Positions 35,203-43,053 of a stretch of DNA of 64,000 nt are shown piece by piece. The notes under the pieces were generated by a model, which was not told the origin of the DNA, ran no database searches, and saw only the letters and a list, made by a program, of their open reading frames with translations. A program made the translations under genes and the position numbers. How positions within the stretch are numbered: position 1 is the first letter of the stretch; every line of letters begins with the position of its first letter. Origin of the DNA: CAMPKL01 sp963805925 (GTDB lineage: Bacteria; Acidobacteriota; Terriglobia; Bryobacterales; UBA6623); NCBI GenBank assembly GCA_963805925.1, contig CAWDWB010000009.1:62001-126000 (forward strand), written 5' to 3'.

Positions 35203-36576
35203 ATGGACGGTTTATATTCGGACGCTCTTGTGTTCTTCGGCGCAACTGGAGATCTAGCGTACAAGAAAATCTTCCCGGCTCTCCAGGCGCTGGTGAAACG
35301 CCGCAACCTCGCCATTCCCATCGTCGGAGTCGCTCGAGCGAAGTGGAGCCTCGATCAGCTCAGGCAGCGGGCACGCGCCAGCATCATCGAGCACAGCAGC
35401 CTAGACGAGGCGGCCTTCGCCAAACTGTCCGCCTCCCTTCAGTACGTTGCGGGCGATTACCGCGAACCCGAGACCTACACGAAGTTGCGCCAGGCGCTGG
35501 GCGCATGCAGCCGGCCGTTGCACTATCTCGCCATTCCTCCCAGCATGTTCGCCCCAGTGGCCGAAGGATTGGCGAAATCGAACTGTGCGAAGGATGCCCG
35601 TGTCGTCTTGGAAAAGCCGTTCGGGCGTGATCTTGCGTCCGCGCGAGAACTCCACCGGATTCTCCGCGAGTTCTTTCCCGAGTCCGCGATTTTCAGGATC
35701 GACCACTTCCTCGGCAAAGAACCCGTCCAGAACATCTTGTACGCCCGTTTCGCCAACCTGTTCCTTGAACCAATATGGAATCGCACTTACATCCAGTCGG
35801 TGCAGATCACGATGGCAGAGAGCTTCGGGGTACAGGGACGCGGGCGCTTCTACGAGGAAGCAGGGACGATTCGCGACGTGATTCAGAACCATCTCTTGCA
35901 GGTACTGGCGTGCCTTGCCATGGACCCGCCTACAGGGGAACCACACGATGCCGTGCGAAACGAGAAAGCGCGCATCCTCAACGCCGTTCGGCCGCTTCGC
36001 GCTCAAGACGTCGTGCGAGGTCAGTTCAGCGGGTATAGGCAGGAGGAAGGCGTCGCTTCGGACTCGGACGTCGAGACCTATGCGGCGGTCAAACTTTTCG
36101 TCGATACCTGGCGGTGGGCGGGTGTGCCCTTCTACATTAGGGCCGGCAAGTGCCTGCCCCTCACCGCCACCGAGGTGATCGTCACCTTTAAGCGGACGCC
36201 GCGAGACACATTCGCGGAGCAGCAGCAGTGCTTGCCCAATCGGATGCGATTGCGCCTCAGTCCCGAAGTGGTGATCGCCCTAGCCATGCGCGTGAAGCGT
36301 CCTGGCGAACAACTACAGGGCGAGGATGTTGAGTTGATCGCTACCCACCAACACGCCGACGAAATGATGCCCTACGAGCGTCTTTTGGGAGATGCCTTAC
36401 GCGGCGACTCAGCCCTCTTCGCGCGCGAGGACGCCATTGAAGCTCAATGGAGAATCGTGGAGCAAGTGCTGGGCGACGTGAGCCCAGTCTTTCCCTATGA
36501 GAAGAATACTTGGGGACCAGTCGAAGCGACTGCTCTGGTGGAGACTACGGACGGCTGGACAAACCCAACTCCCTAG
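35203..36576 (+). CDS. zwf: Glucose-6-phosphate 1-dehydrogenase
   Basis: 457 residues. NADP-binding FGATGDLAYKKIFPAL (residues 12 on), substrate/catalytic motif RIDHFLGKE (165-173), and PFYIRAGKCLPLTATEVIV in the C-terminal domain. Slightly shorter than typical 490-residue enzymes; both domains appear complete. It makes 6-phosphogluconolactone and NADPH, the first step toward the xylulose 5-phosphate used by phosphoketolase. No 6-phosphogluconate dehydrogenase gene is adjacent. It is the last intact gene before the left island repeat at 36,670. Confidence 0.93.
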   Translation: MDGLYSDALVFFGATGDLAYKKIFPALQALVKRRNLAIPIVGVARAKWSLDQLRQRARASIIEHSSLDEAAFAKLSASLQYVAGDYREPETYTKLRQALGACSRPLHYLAIPPSMFAPVAEGLAKSNCAKDARVVLEKPFGRDLASARELHRILREFFPESAIFRIDHFLGKEPVQNILYARFANLFLEPIWNRTYIQSVQITMAESFGVQGRGRFYEEAGTIRDVIQNHLLQVLACLAMDPPTGEPHDAVRNEKARILNAVRPLRAQDVVRGQFSGYRQEEGVASDSDVETYAAVKLFVDTWRWAGVPFYIRAGKCLPLTATEVIVTFKRTPRDTFAEQQQCLPNRMRLRLSPEVVIALAMRVKRPGEQLQGEDVELIATHQHADEMMPYERLLGDALRGDSALFAREDAIEAQWRIVEQVLGDVSPVFPYEKNTWGPVEATALVETTDGWTNPTP

Positions 36577-36669
36577 CGATTGTCGACCGCAAGGTATCGC
36601 CGTCGACCCGGTTCAGGCGCCGAGAGGTCCATAACTTGGCGGAGTGTGTTGCTGTTTAGCGGCAATTTC

Positions 36670-36694
36670 TTGGTGGAGGCGGCGGGAATCGAAC
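36670..36694 (+). repeat. Left att-like direct repeat (copy of the ssrA 3' end)
   Basis: These 25 bases are identical, in the same orientation, to 57745-57769, which contain the 3' end of the tmRNA gene (CCA end and acceptor/T-arm side). Identity stops abruptly on both sides. A stray 3' tmRNA fragment without the rest of the gene is the usual left scar of integration into ssrA. It lies 94 bases after the zwf stop. Confidence 0.82.
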
Positions 36695-36756
36695 TAATCC
36701 CCATTGTTGAAACCAAATAACTTCCTCAGATACCGTCTTGAAACCTTCTCGAATAC

Positions 36757-37520
36757 TCAGATAGTTGTTGTTCGGTTTGCCCTTGGCGATGTCTCGGCTG
36801 TGGGCTTGGGTCCCGGAACGACCGGCTCGGACTCGACGTTCCCCGCCCGGTCCGGCTCCGTAAACCAGACCGTCGCGTGGTGCTGTAGCCCGTCATCGAC
36901 GATCGGAATACTGCATCCTTCCAGCCGAACTCCGTCGAGTTCGACCCAGGCGTCCGTCGCGCCGCGCACGACTTGCATATGGTAGACTGCTCCTCCCAAT
37001 CGGTAGCGAAATCGGAAGCCCTCCCAAGACGGGCTTAGAATAGGGCGGATATGCAACCGGCCGTGACGAAGCTGCAGTCCCAGAACGTCTTCGATCCAGG
37101 TTCGATAGAGCCATCCAGCCGATCCGGTATACCACGTCCAACCACAGCGGCCCTCGCGGCCCCGTAGTGAGTAGACGTCGGCGGCGACAACATACGGCTC
37201 GCCTTTGTACCGGTCAACCCCCTGCGCCGTGCGCGCATGTTCAACCGGACTCAGCAACTCGAGAATACTTGTCGCCTTGCCGCCCTCACCAAGTCGGGCG
37301 TAGGCCAGAGCGACCCAGATCGCCGCATGGGTGTACTGTCCGCCGTTCTCGCGGACGCCAGGCGGATAACCCATGATGTAGCCGGGATGCGGTTCCTGCC
37401 GGTCAAACGGCGGCGTGAACAGCAGCGCCGAACCGTGCTCGCGATCCACCAAGCGCCGCTCGACCGATTCCATCGCTTGGCCGCCGCGTCGTTCTCGACG
37501 ATGAGTATGCGCGGTCTCAT
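36757..37520 (-). pseudogene. GH94 / cyclic glucan phosphorylase C-terminal remnant, joined to a response-regulator start
   Basis: From about 37480 down to 36757 the frame encodes the C-terminus of a glycosyltransferase-36/GH94 protein: PPGVRENGGQYTHAAIW, the glycine-rich TGSAGWLYRTW and GLQLRHGRLHIRPILSPSW. Intact enzymes are far longer, so at least the catalytic N-terminal parts are lost. Just before it, in another frame, an ATG at 37520 opens MRPRILIVENDAA, a typical response-regulator beginning, which runs out of frame into the remnant. The two were joined by a deletion. The fragment sits directly inside the left att repeat. Confidence 0.68.
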
Positions 37521-37780
37521 GATTCCGCCGGACAGACCGTTTAGCTACAATCGCTTGCTCCTGTGCCCAACAGCAATACGACAGACGGCGCTTCACAAAG
37601 AGTTCTCGCTGGCGATCATGCATGATCATCGGACTCACGTATTGCTAGGCACGCAGCGCGCCGTTCCGTCTGCGGCGACATTCACCCAGGGTTCAAGGAC
37701 GGCTAGCGGGGCGCCGCCAGCTGGATCCGTGACCGAATGCGGTCACCGCGCTGCGTGCACTTCAGCTTTCGTCCTGGCCT

Positions 37781-38668
37781 CTACCTCGGCCCACCCAGCG
37801 CCTCGAAGCCGGAGACAACATCGAACAGTTCTTCGTCGATGCCGGCCTGCCGCAAACTATGGAAAGAAGAGTTGAGACTCTCCAGTAGTTCGTCGATGTT
37901 TTTGTCGGCGCGTTGCATCGCGGCGAGGCGACTCGCGTTCTCGCTGGCAAGAGATTCGGCGCACGCCCGGAAGAGCGAAACGAAAAGATACTCGCGGATG
38001 AGCGCCCGCCATGTCGCGGCGCCTGCGCCCATGACCTGGGGCAGATTTTGCGTCGGCCAGGGAATGTCGGCCAGCCCGCGTCGCCACTCCTCGTCGAGAG
38101 GAAGTAGCCGCTGAGTGACGGGCTCATATACCCCCTGGGCCGTGGGGCGGTTATAGAAGAGGTGGAGTTCGGCTGCTACACCCTCGCCGCCGCGTTTCTC
38201 GCTTTCGACAAGAATCTGCCCGACGAGCGGCGTAATCGCCTGGACGGAGCTCGGCACGGTAAACAGACCGATCACCGGCAGACCCGCGTCCGCCAGCCGC
38301 GCCTGCACACGCTCACCGACGGCCCAGACTTCGGCTTTAGCCGACCGCGCCGCCAGGCTCTTCACCGCGTAGTCGGCCACGACATCATTAAACTGCCCCA
38401 CCAGACCTTGGTCTGAACCGAAGACCACTGCGGTAATCGCAGCATCGCCTCGGCGTCCGCCCGGCTCCACGACTACAGCCGATCGCTCGACCCGCGAACA
38501 AGCGCTCAAACCCAGTTCGACGGTGCGATAGTAATCTGCCAAGGCGAGCACCGATTTCTCGTATTGGCCGATGCTGGAGGACGCCACTGCCTTCATCGTG
38601 CGTACGACCGACTGGAGATCACCCGCGGCGTTGATCTTTCGCCGTAGACTCGCGGTCGTTTCGCTCAC
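37781..38668 (-). CDS. atpG: N-ATPase gamma subunit
   Basis: 295 residues; central rotor shaft of the ATPase. N-terminal helix LRRKINAAGDLQSVVRTMKAVAS and C-terminal helix with ASRLAAMQRADKNIDELLESLN form the coiled coil typical of gamma. The middle domain with VVFGSDQGLVGQFND fits the Rossmann-like part. Last gene in the leftward N-ATPase operon and overlaps atpA by four bases. The gamma is divergent from housekeeping types, as in the N-ATPase group. Confidence 0.88.
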   Translation of the reverse strand: MSETTASLRRKINAAGDLQSVVRTMKAVASSSIGQYEKSVLALADYYRTVELGLSACSRVERSAVVVEPGGRRGDAAITAVVFGSDQGLVGQFNDVVADYAVKSLAARSAKAEVWAVGERVQARLADAGLPVIGLFTVPSSVQAITPLVGQILVESEKRGGEGVAAELHLFYNRPTAQGVYEPVTQRLLPLDEEWRRGLADIPWPTQNLPQVMGAGAATWRALIREYLFVSLFRACAESLASENASRLAAMQRADKNIDELLESLNSSFHSLRQAGIDEELFDVVSGFEALGGPR

Positions 38669-40212
38669 GCCTTCTCCTCAGGTTCAGGCTTGGGCTGAAA
38701 ACCAGCCAGCGCTTGGCTGGCAATCTTGACAATCGCGTCACGGTCCTCGTCGCTCAACTTGTCCGCTGTGTCGAGTCGCTCGCATATGTCTGCGGGAATA
38801 TCCGCCGCGGCCTCGCCCAAGCCTTTCTGAGCGGCCGGCATCTGATCGAGCGGCACCTCGTCAAATAATCCCGCCGTCAACGCCAGCAGCACCGTGATCT
38901 GCGCCGCCACGGTCAGCGGGGTAAACTCCGCTTGCATGAGGCAGGCACGGATTCGCCGTCCGTGTTCGATCGTCTTGCGCGTGTCGTCGTCCAGCCGGGC
39001 GCCGAATCGCGAGAATGTCTCGAGCTCTTCAAACTGCGCATAGGCCAGCTTGAGGTCGCCAGCCACCGCCCGGTAAGCGGCCTTCTGCGCCTTGCCGCCC
39101 ACGCGCGATACCGATCGTCCGACATCGACCGCCGGCAGTACGCCTAGTTCAAACAGCGACGGCGATAGATAAATCTGTCCGTCCGTGATCGAGATCAAGT
39201 TCGTGGGGATGTAGGCAGAGATGTTCTGCGCTTCGGTCTCGATGATGGGCAGCGCCGTGAGCGATCCGCCGCCGAACTCCTTGCGCAGATGCGTGGCGCG
39301 TTCGAGTAGCCGCGAGTGGATGTAGAAAATGTCGCCCGGGAAGGCTTCGCGCCCCGGCGGTCGGCGCAGCAGCAGGGAAAGCTCGCGATAGGCGCGGGCG
39401 TGTTGCGTCAGGTCGTCGTACACAATTAGCACGTCGCGCCCAGCTTCCATGAAATGCTCGGCGATGCTGGTCGCCGCGTAGGGTGCGATATAGGCAAGAC
39501 CGGGCGGGTCGTTGCCTTCGGCCACGACCACCACGGCGTATTCCAGAGCGCCCTTGTCCCTCAAGTTCGCCACGGCCTTGGCCACAGAGGAAGCGCGCTG
39601 CCCAATCGCGCAATAGACGCAAACGATGTCCTGGCCGCGCTGATTGAGGATGGCATCGATCGCAATGGCGGTTTTGCCCGTTTGCCTATCGCCCAGAATC
39701 AGTTCCCTCTGACCGCGGCCGACCGGAATGAGCGCATCGATCACTTTGAGACCGGTCTGGAGCGGCGCGGTGACTGGCGCCCGATCCATGATTGGCGCGG
39801 CGGGCCGTTCGATCGGCAAGCGGCGACCGGAAGGCACAGCGCCGTTGTCATCGAGCGGTCGGCCGAGCGGGTCGATGACGCGTCCCAATAATCCGTCTCC
39901 CACCGCCACGTCCATGACCCTGCCCGTGCGCCGGACTTCATCACCCGCATGCAAATGCGAGTACTCGCCGAGCAGAACGACGCCGACCTCGTCCTCGTCG
40001 ACGTTGAAGGCGATGCCGAACACTCCGCCTGGAAACTGAATGAGCTCCTCGAATCCCACGCCGGGAAGCCCGGCGACCCTAGCGATGCCCGTGGACACCG
40101 TCTTGATCGTTCCGACTTCACGTAATTCAAGCTGTGGAGCAAGTCCTTCGCGTACCTGGCCGATGCCGCCAAACGCGCGGTCGAGGTCGTTCTGGAGGCT
40201 CTCCGGTCCCAT
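38665..40212 (-). CDS. atpA: N-ATPase alpha subunit
   Basis: 515 residues. P-loop LGDRQTGKTAIAIDAI, the conserved GNDPPGLAYIAPYAATS region, VLIVYDDLTQHARAYREL and the arginine-finger stretch VDVGRSVSRVGGKAQ identify F-type alpha. The N-terminus carries LREVGTIKTVSTGIARVAGLPG, the usual beta-barrel crown. The C-terminus has a Lys/Pro/Glu-rich tail. Forms the catalytic hexamer with AtpD. Gene order atpDCQRBEFAG and absence of a separate delta gene mark this as the N-type. Confidence 0.93.
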   Translation of the reverse strand: MGPESLQNDLDRAFGGIGQVREGLAPQLELREVGTIKTVSTGIARVAGLPGVGFEELIQFPGGVFGIAFNVDEDEVGVVLLGEYSHLHAGDEVRRTGRVMDVAVGDGLLGRVIDPLGRPLDDNGAVPSGRRLPIERPAAPIMDRAPVTAPLQTGLKVIDALIPVGRGQRELILGDRQTGKTAIAIDAILNQRGQDIVCVYCAIGQRASSVAKAVANLRDKGALEYAVVVVAEGNDPPGLAYIAPYAATSIAEHFMEAGRDVLIVYDDLTQHARAYRELSLLLRRPPGREAFPGDIFYIHSRLLERATHLRKEFGGGSLTALPIIETEAQNISAYIPTNLISITDGQIYLSPSLFELGVLPAVDVGRSVSRVGGKAQKAAYRAVAGDLKLAYAQFEELETFSRFGARLDDDTRKTIEHGRRIRACLMQAEFTPLTVAAQITVLLALTAGLFDEVPLDQMPAAQKGLGEAAADIPADICERLDTADKLSDEDRDAIVKIASQALAGFQPKPEPEEKA

Positions 40213-40213
40213 G

Positions 40214-41008
40214 CTATTGGCTCGCCGCCAGGGATTCGGATTCAGGCTTGGGTTTCACTTTGAGGAGCTCGTTCACAGCATTCTCCATCGACGTAAGGTA
40301 GTCGCCGATGCTCCAGGCTACTTTCTGTCCATTGGCAGCAAGTTCTATTCCGCCGATCAAACTGGGTGCGGTCTCAAATTGAACCTGGATCTCAGAGGAG
40401 AAGGTCTCGTTGAGCGCGTTCTGTATCGCCGAGCGTTGCTCGGCGGGCAGTTCCATCACGCTGCGCAGTGTGGAGGGCGCGGAAGAGGACTTCAGTGCCT
40501 CTCCAAGCTCCCGTTTTGCATCACCGTCCAGTTGCCGCAAACGATCGACAAATACAGCGCACAGTCGTTCTTCGAAGCCAGTCCCAGCTAAGTCAGCTAG
40601 GACCTTGCGCGAAATAGCGAACACCTCCTGCTGTGTCCGCAGGCTGATCGACTCGTGTAGGTCCCGTTGCTCGCTTTCCAATGCCTCCCTCCGCTTGGCG
40701 GCAAGCGCGTCTGCCGCCTTGCGCGCCTCATCGAGCAGACGCCCGCGTTCGGCTTGGGCCTCGTCCGTCGCTTGCCTCATCATGGCGGCGCGCTGTTTGT
40801 CGAACTCCTCGTTCTTGAGTTGGAACTCGGTCTGTTCCTTCTGCGCTTCCTCCTTTTTAGCGGCGGCGTCCGCGAGCTCAGCCGCAATCCGCCTCTCCCG
40901 CTCATCGATGGCGTTCAGGATCGGCTTGTACAGAAACCGTTTCATCAACCACACCAAAATGAGGAAGTTGAGCGCCTGCGCAGCGACGGTGAACCAATCC
41001 ACTAACAT
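40214..41008 (-). CDS. atpF: N-ATPase b subunit with delta-like C-terminal part
   Basis: 264 residues, longer than the usual 155-residue b. One N-terminal membrane helix (ALNFLILVWLMKRFLYKPI), long polar coiled coil with many A, E, K and R, and a C-terminal domain (about 155-250, MELPAEQRSAIQNALNETFS, ELAANGQKVAWSIGDYL) that resembles subunit delta. N-ATPase operons lack a stand-alone delta gene, so this fusion supplies the peripheral stalk. The gene lies between atpE and atpA with short gaps. Confidence 0.88.
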   Translation of the reverse strand: MLVDWFTVAAQALNFLILVWLMKRFLYKPILNAIDERERRIAAELADAAAKKEEAQKEQTEFQLKNEEFDKQRAAMMRQATDEAQAERGRLLDEARKAADALAAKRREALESEQRDLHESISLRTQQEVFAISRKVLADLAGTGFEERLCAVFVDRLRQLDGDAKRELGEALKSSSAPSTLRSVMELPAEQRSAIQNALNETFSSEIQVQFETAPSLIGGIELAANGQKVAWSIGDYLTSMENAVNELLKVKPKPESESLAASQ

Positions 41009-41012
41009 GGGT

Positions 41013-41294
41013 TCACTTGCCCGCCGCTTGCGCGATGGCGTGGTTCCAAAATGGGTTGGCGAAAATCAGAATCATCGAAACCACGAAACAATAGATCGCG
41101 GTCGACTCAATCATCGCCAGACCCACGAATAAGGTACGGGTAATAGTGGCGGAAGCATCCGGCTGCTGCGCTAACGAAGTCAGAGCCGTTGCAACTGCTC
41201 TCCCTTCCGCCAAGGCGGGCCCCATCGTGCCGAAGCCGGTCGTCAGGCCTGCGATGACGATGGAGGCCACCGCGATCAGTGTTAGGCTATCCAC
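41013..41294 (-). CDS. atpE: N-ATPase c subunit (rotor ring)
   Basis: 93 residues as a two-helix hairpin starting at GTG 41294, which has GAGGAG six bases upstream; the ORF up to 41330 only adds 12 polar residues. Helix 1 has the glycine-rich GLTTGFGTMG with P26 and E30; helix 2 has E63-S64-T65 and Y68 (MIESTAIYCF). The EST-x-x-Y set follows the pattern of Na+-binding rings, and the second carboxylate E30 in helix 1 is a trait of N-type rings. A biochemically studied N-type ring was proton-specific, so the coupling ion here stays open. Confidence 0.88.
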   Translation of the reverse strand: MDSLTLIAVASIVIAGLTTGFGTMGPALAEGRAVATALTSLAQQPDASATITRTLFVGLAMIESTAIYCFVVSMILIFANPFWNHAIAQAAGK

Positions 41295-41319
41295 AATATC
41301 TCCTCTGGGTTCTGGTAGG

Positions 41320-42024
41320 TCATGCTGCAAGGCCCTCCGCAGATTCAGTCTTAGGCTTCTTGCTCACTCTGGTGGCAGCTGCAATGTAGACGGCTGCCAG
41401 AATGCTGAAAATATAGGCCTGCACCATGCCGGTGAGCAGACCCAGTAACGTCATCACAATCGGAAACAAGAACGGCGTAATCGAGACCAGAATGGCAATA
41501 ATCATCGCCCCGCTCATCATGTTGCCGAACAAGCGGACGGCCAGAGCCAGCGTGCGCGACAGTTCGCTGATCACGTTGAACGGCAGCATCAACATCGTCG
41601 GCTCCATATAGGACGCCAGATAGCCGCCCAATCCCCGTTCCTCAATTCCGAACAACGGCACCGCCACGAACACGCACAGCGCGAGCGCAACCGTAGTCGA
41701 GAGCGAGCCCGTCGGCGGCTCATAGCCGGGAATGACGGTAGCGAGGCTCGCTGCCCCGACAAACAGGAAGAGCGTACCGATAAAACCGAGATATTTTTGC
41801 GGCTCACTTAGTCCTACTTCCTTAATCTGCTTGACGATGCCGGTCACGACGATCTCCAACAGATTCTGCCAGCGAGAGCGCTCTAGCCCCGTGGCCAGCT
41901 TGCGCGTAATCAGCCAAGCGCCAATCACCAGCAGCAGCATCAACGCCCAGGTGAACACGATGGTGCCATTGAGCTTGAGCAACCCGTGTTGCCAAAAGAT
42001 CATCTCGTCGGGGCTAAGGCGCAT
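41320..42024 (-). CDS. atpB: N-ATPase a subunit
   Basis: 234 residues with five to six membrane helices. Essential arginine at R164 in ELSRTLALAVRLFGN, next to the ion half-channels; the two C-terminal helices follow the usual pattern, ending VSKKPKTESAEGLAA. It works with the c ring to move ions. Length is close to that of N-type a subunits. Its start overlaps the end of atpR by 11 bases. Confidence 0.9.
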   Translation of the reverse strand: MRLSPDEMIFWQHGLLKLNGTIVFTWALMLLLVIGAWLITRKLATGLERSRWQNLLEIVVTGIVKQIKEVGLSEPQKYLGFIGTLFLFVGAASLATVIPGYEPPTGSLSTTVALALCVFVAVPLFGIEERGLGGYLASYMEPTMLMLPFNVISELSRTLALAVRLFGNMMSGAMIIAILVSITPFLFPIVMTLLGLLTGMVQAYIFSILAAVYIAAATRVSKKPKTESAEGLAA

Positions 42025-42328
42025 GGTTGCCCTCCGGGATTTGAGCGGAGCGACTTGGTCGCTGCAGTCGGGTGATCCAGGTCACGGCCAAGCGCGCCAT
42101 CACAAAGCCAACCAGGCAGGCCAGCAGAGTCCTCCAACTATCGCTAGCCACCAGGTAGAAGCCGGCCAGCACGATGCTCGTTCTCAGCAATAGGCTGCCC
42201 AAAAACCACAGAGCGGCATGGTCGGACGACAACCCCTTGCGAATGGTCCACCACAGGCCACCGAAGAAAATCACGCCGAGCGCCAGGCCCGTCGTTAGAG
42301 CTAGAACAAGGCTCGCTGCGTCATCCAT
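42014..42328 (-). CDS. atpR: N-ATPase accessory membrane protein AtpR
   Basis: 104 residues with three membrane helices. Arginines inside or near the second and third helices (R49 in SLLLRTSIVL, R79 in GFVMARLAV) match the conserved Arg pattern of AtpR, which is thought to interact with the acidic c-ring during assembly. The gene is only found in N-ATPase operons. It overlaps both its neighbours by a few bases, so expression is coupled. Start ATG 42328 was chosen by the ribosome site (GGAG) and helix start. Confidence 0.85.
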   Translation of the reverse strand: MDDAASLVLALTTGLALGVIFFGGLWWTIRKGLSSDHAALWFLGSLLLRTSIVLAGFYLVASDSWRTLLACLVGFVMARLAVTWITRLQRPSRSAQIPEGNHAP

Positions 42329-42659
42329 CACCGTTCTCCTGCTCCTCTCGCATTTCCTTTTCTTCCTTCGCCACCCAATGCCAGGCGTTGAGACAACCGA
42401 TTGCCAGGCCAATGATCAGCAGGCTCAGTGTCCACGAATGGCTGGATGGGTAGTGACCGTCCAGCCAAATGCCCAGCGCCGCGCCAAGCAGGGTCGGAAT
42501 CGTCACGGACCAGCCGATCAGCCCCATCATCCCCAACCCGAACCAGACCCCCTGCGCCGGGTTACGCCGAGCCCTCAGTTTACGGGCCGCCTTCGCGCCG
42601 ACCTGTTCGCCGAGAGTCAGCCCGCTGTTCGGGGAGTTGCCTGGCGTCTGCTTATTCAT
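42321..42659 (-). CDS. atpQ: N-ATPase accessory membrane protein AtpQ (AtpI/Gct-like)
   Basis: 112 residues from ATG 42659. A basic N-terminal tail (GAKAARKLRARRN) precedes two membrane helices (GLIGWSVTIPTLLGAALGIW and the following one around LLIIGLAIGCLNAW) and an acidic tail (KEEKEMREEQENGD). This is AtpI-like, as in the AtpQ subunit of N-ATPases, with a likely role in ring assembly or Mg2+ binding. Overlaps the atpC end by eight bases. Confidence 0.85.
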   Translation of the reverse strand: MNKQTPGNSPNSGLTLGEQVGAKAARKLRARRNPAQGVWFGLGMMGLIGWSVTIPTLLGAALGIWLDGHYPSSHSWTLSLLIIGLAIGCLNAWHWVAKEEKEMREEQENGDG

Positions 42660-43053
42660 GTCCCAAGCTCGCGAAGCGGCGCAGAAATCCAGACTCCAAT
42701 TTCGCCATGACGGAGCGAACGATCTGCTCTTCCTCGTCCAAGGCCAGATATTCCCGCTCCACGGCATCACGCAATTGCGCCAGATCAGCGCCGCCCAGCG
42801 CACGGCGCACGGAGACGAACACATTCGGACCCGACTTGACCAGCACGCCCTCATCCACCGCCATGTACACTTCACCCTCGTTTGCGGTTTCGTAGGTCAA
42901 GATTCCCGGCGTGAGCGCGGCGACACAATCGAGCCGGTGCGGCAAGAGGCCAAACGACCCCTCGCTCGTCTCCGCAACGATGCGCGACACGCCGGTTTTG
43001 TCGGCATAGACTTCGAAGGGCAGCAGGACCTTAAGATGAATGGACGACGGCAT
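42652..43053 (-). CDS. atpC: N-ATPase epsilon subunit
   Basis: 133 residues from ATG 43053, inside the end of atpD. The N-terminal beta-barrel has SEGSFGLLPHRLDCVAALTPG, the hallmark of epsilon, and GEVYMAVDEGVLVKSG; the C-terminal helices (LRDAVEREYLALDEEEQIVR) follow. The subunit couples the rotor to AtpD and may inhibit ATP hydrolysis. Frame open to 43128, but the basic residues before are not conserved. Confidence 0.87.
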   Translation of the reverse strand: MPSSIHLKVLLPFEVYADKTGVSRIVAETSEGSFGLLPHRLDCVAALTPGILTYETANEGEVYMAVDEGVLVKSGPNVFVSVRRALGGADLAQLRDAVEREYLALDEEEQIVRSVMAKLESGFLRRFASLGHE

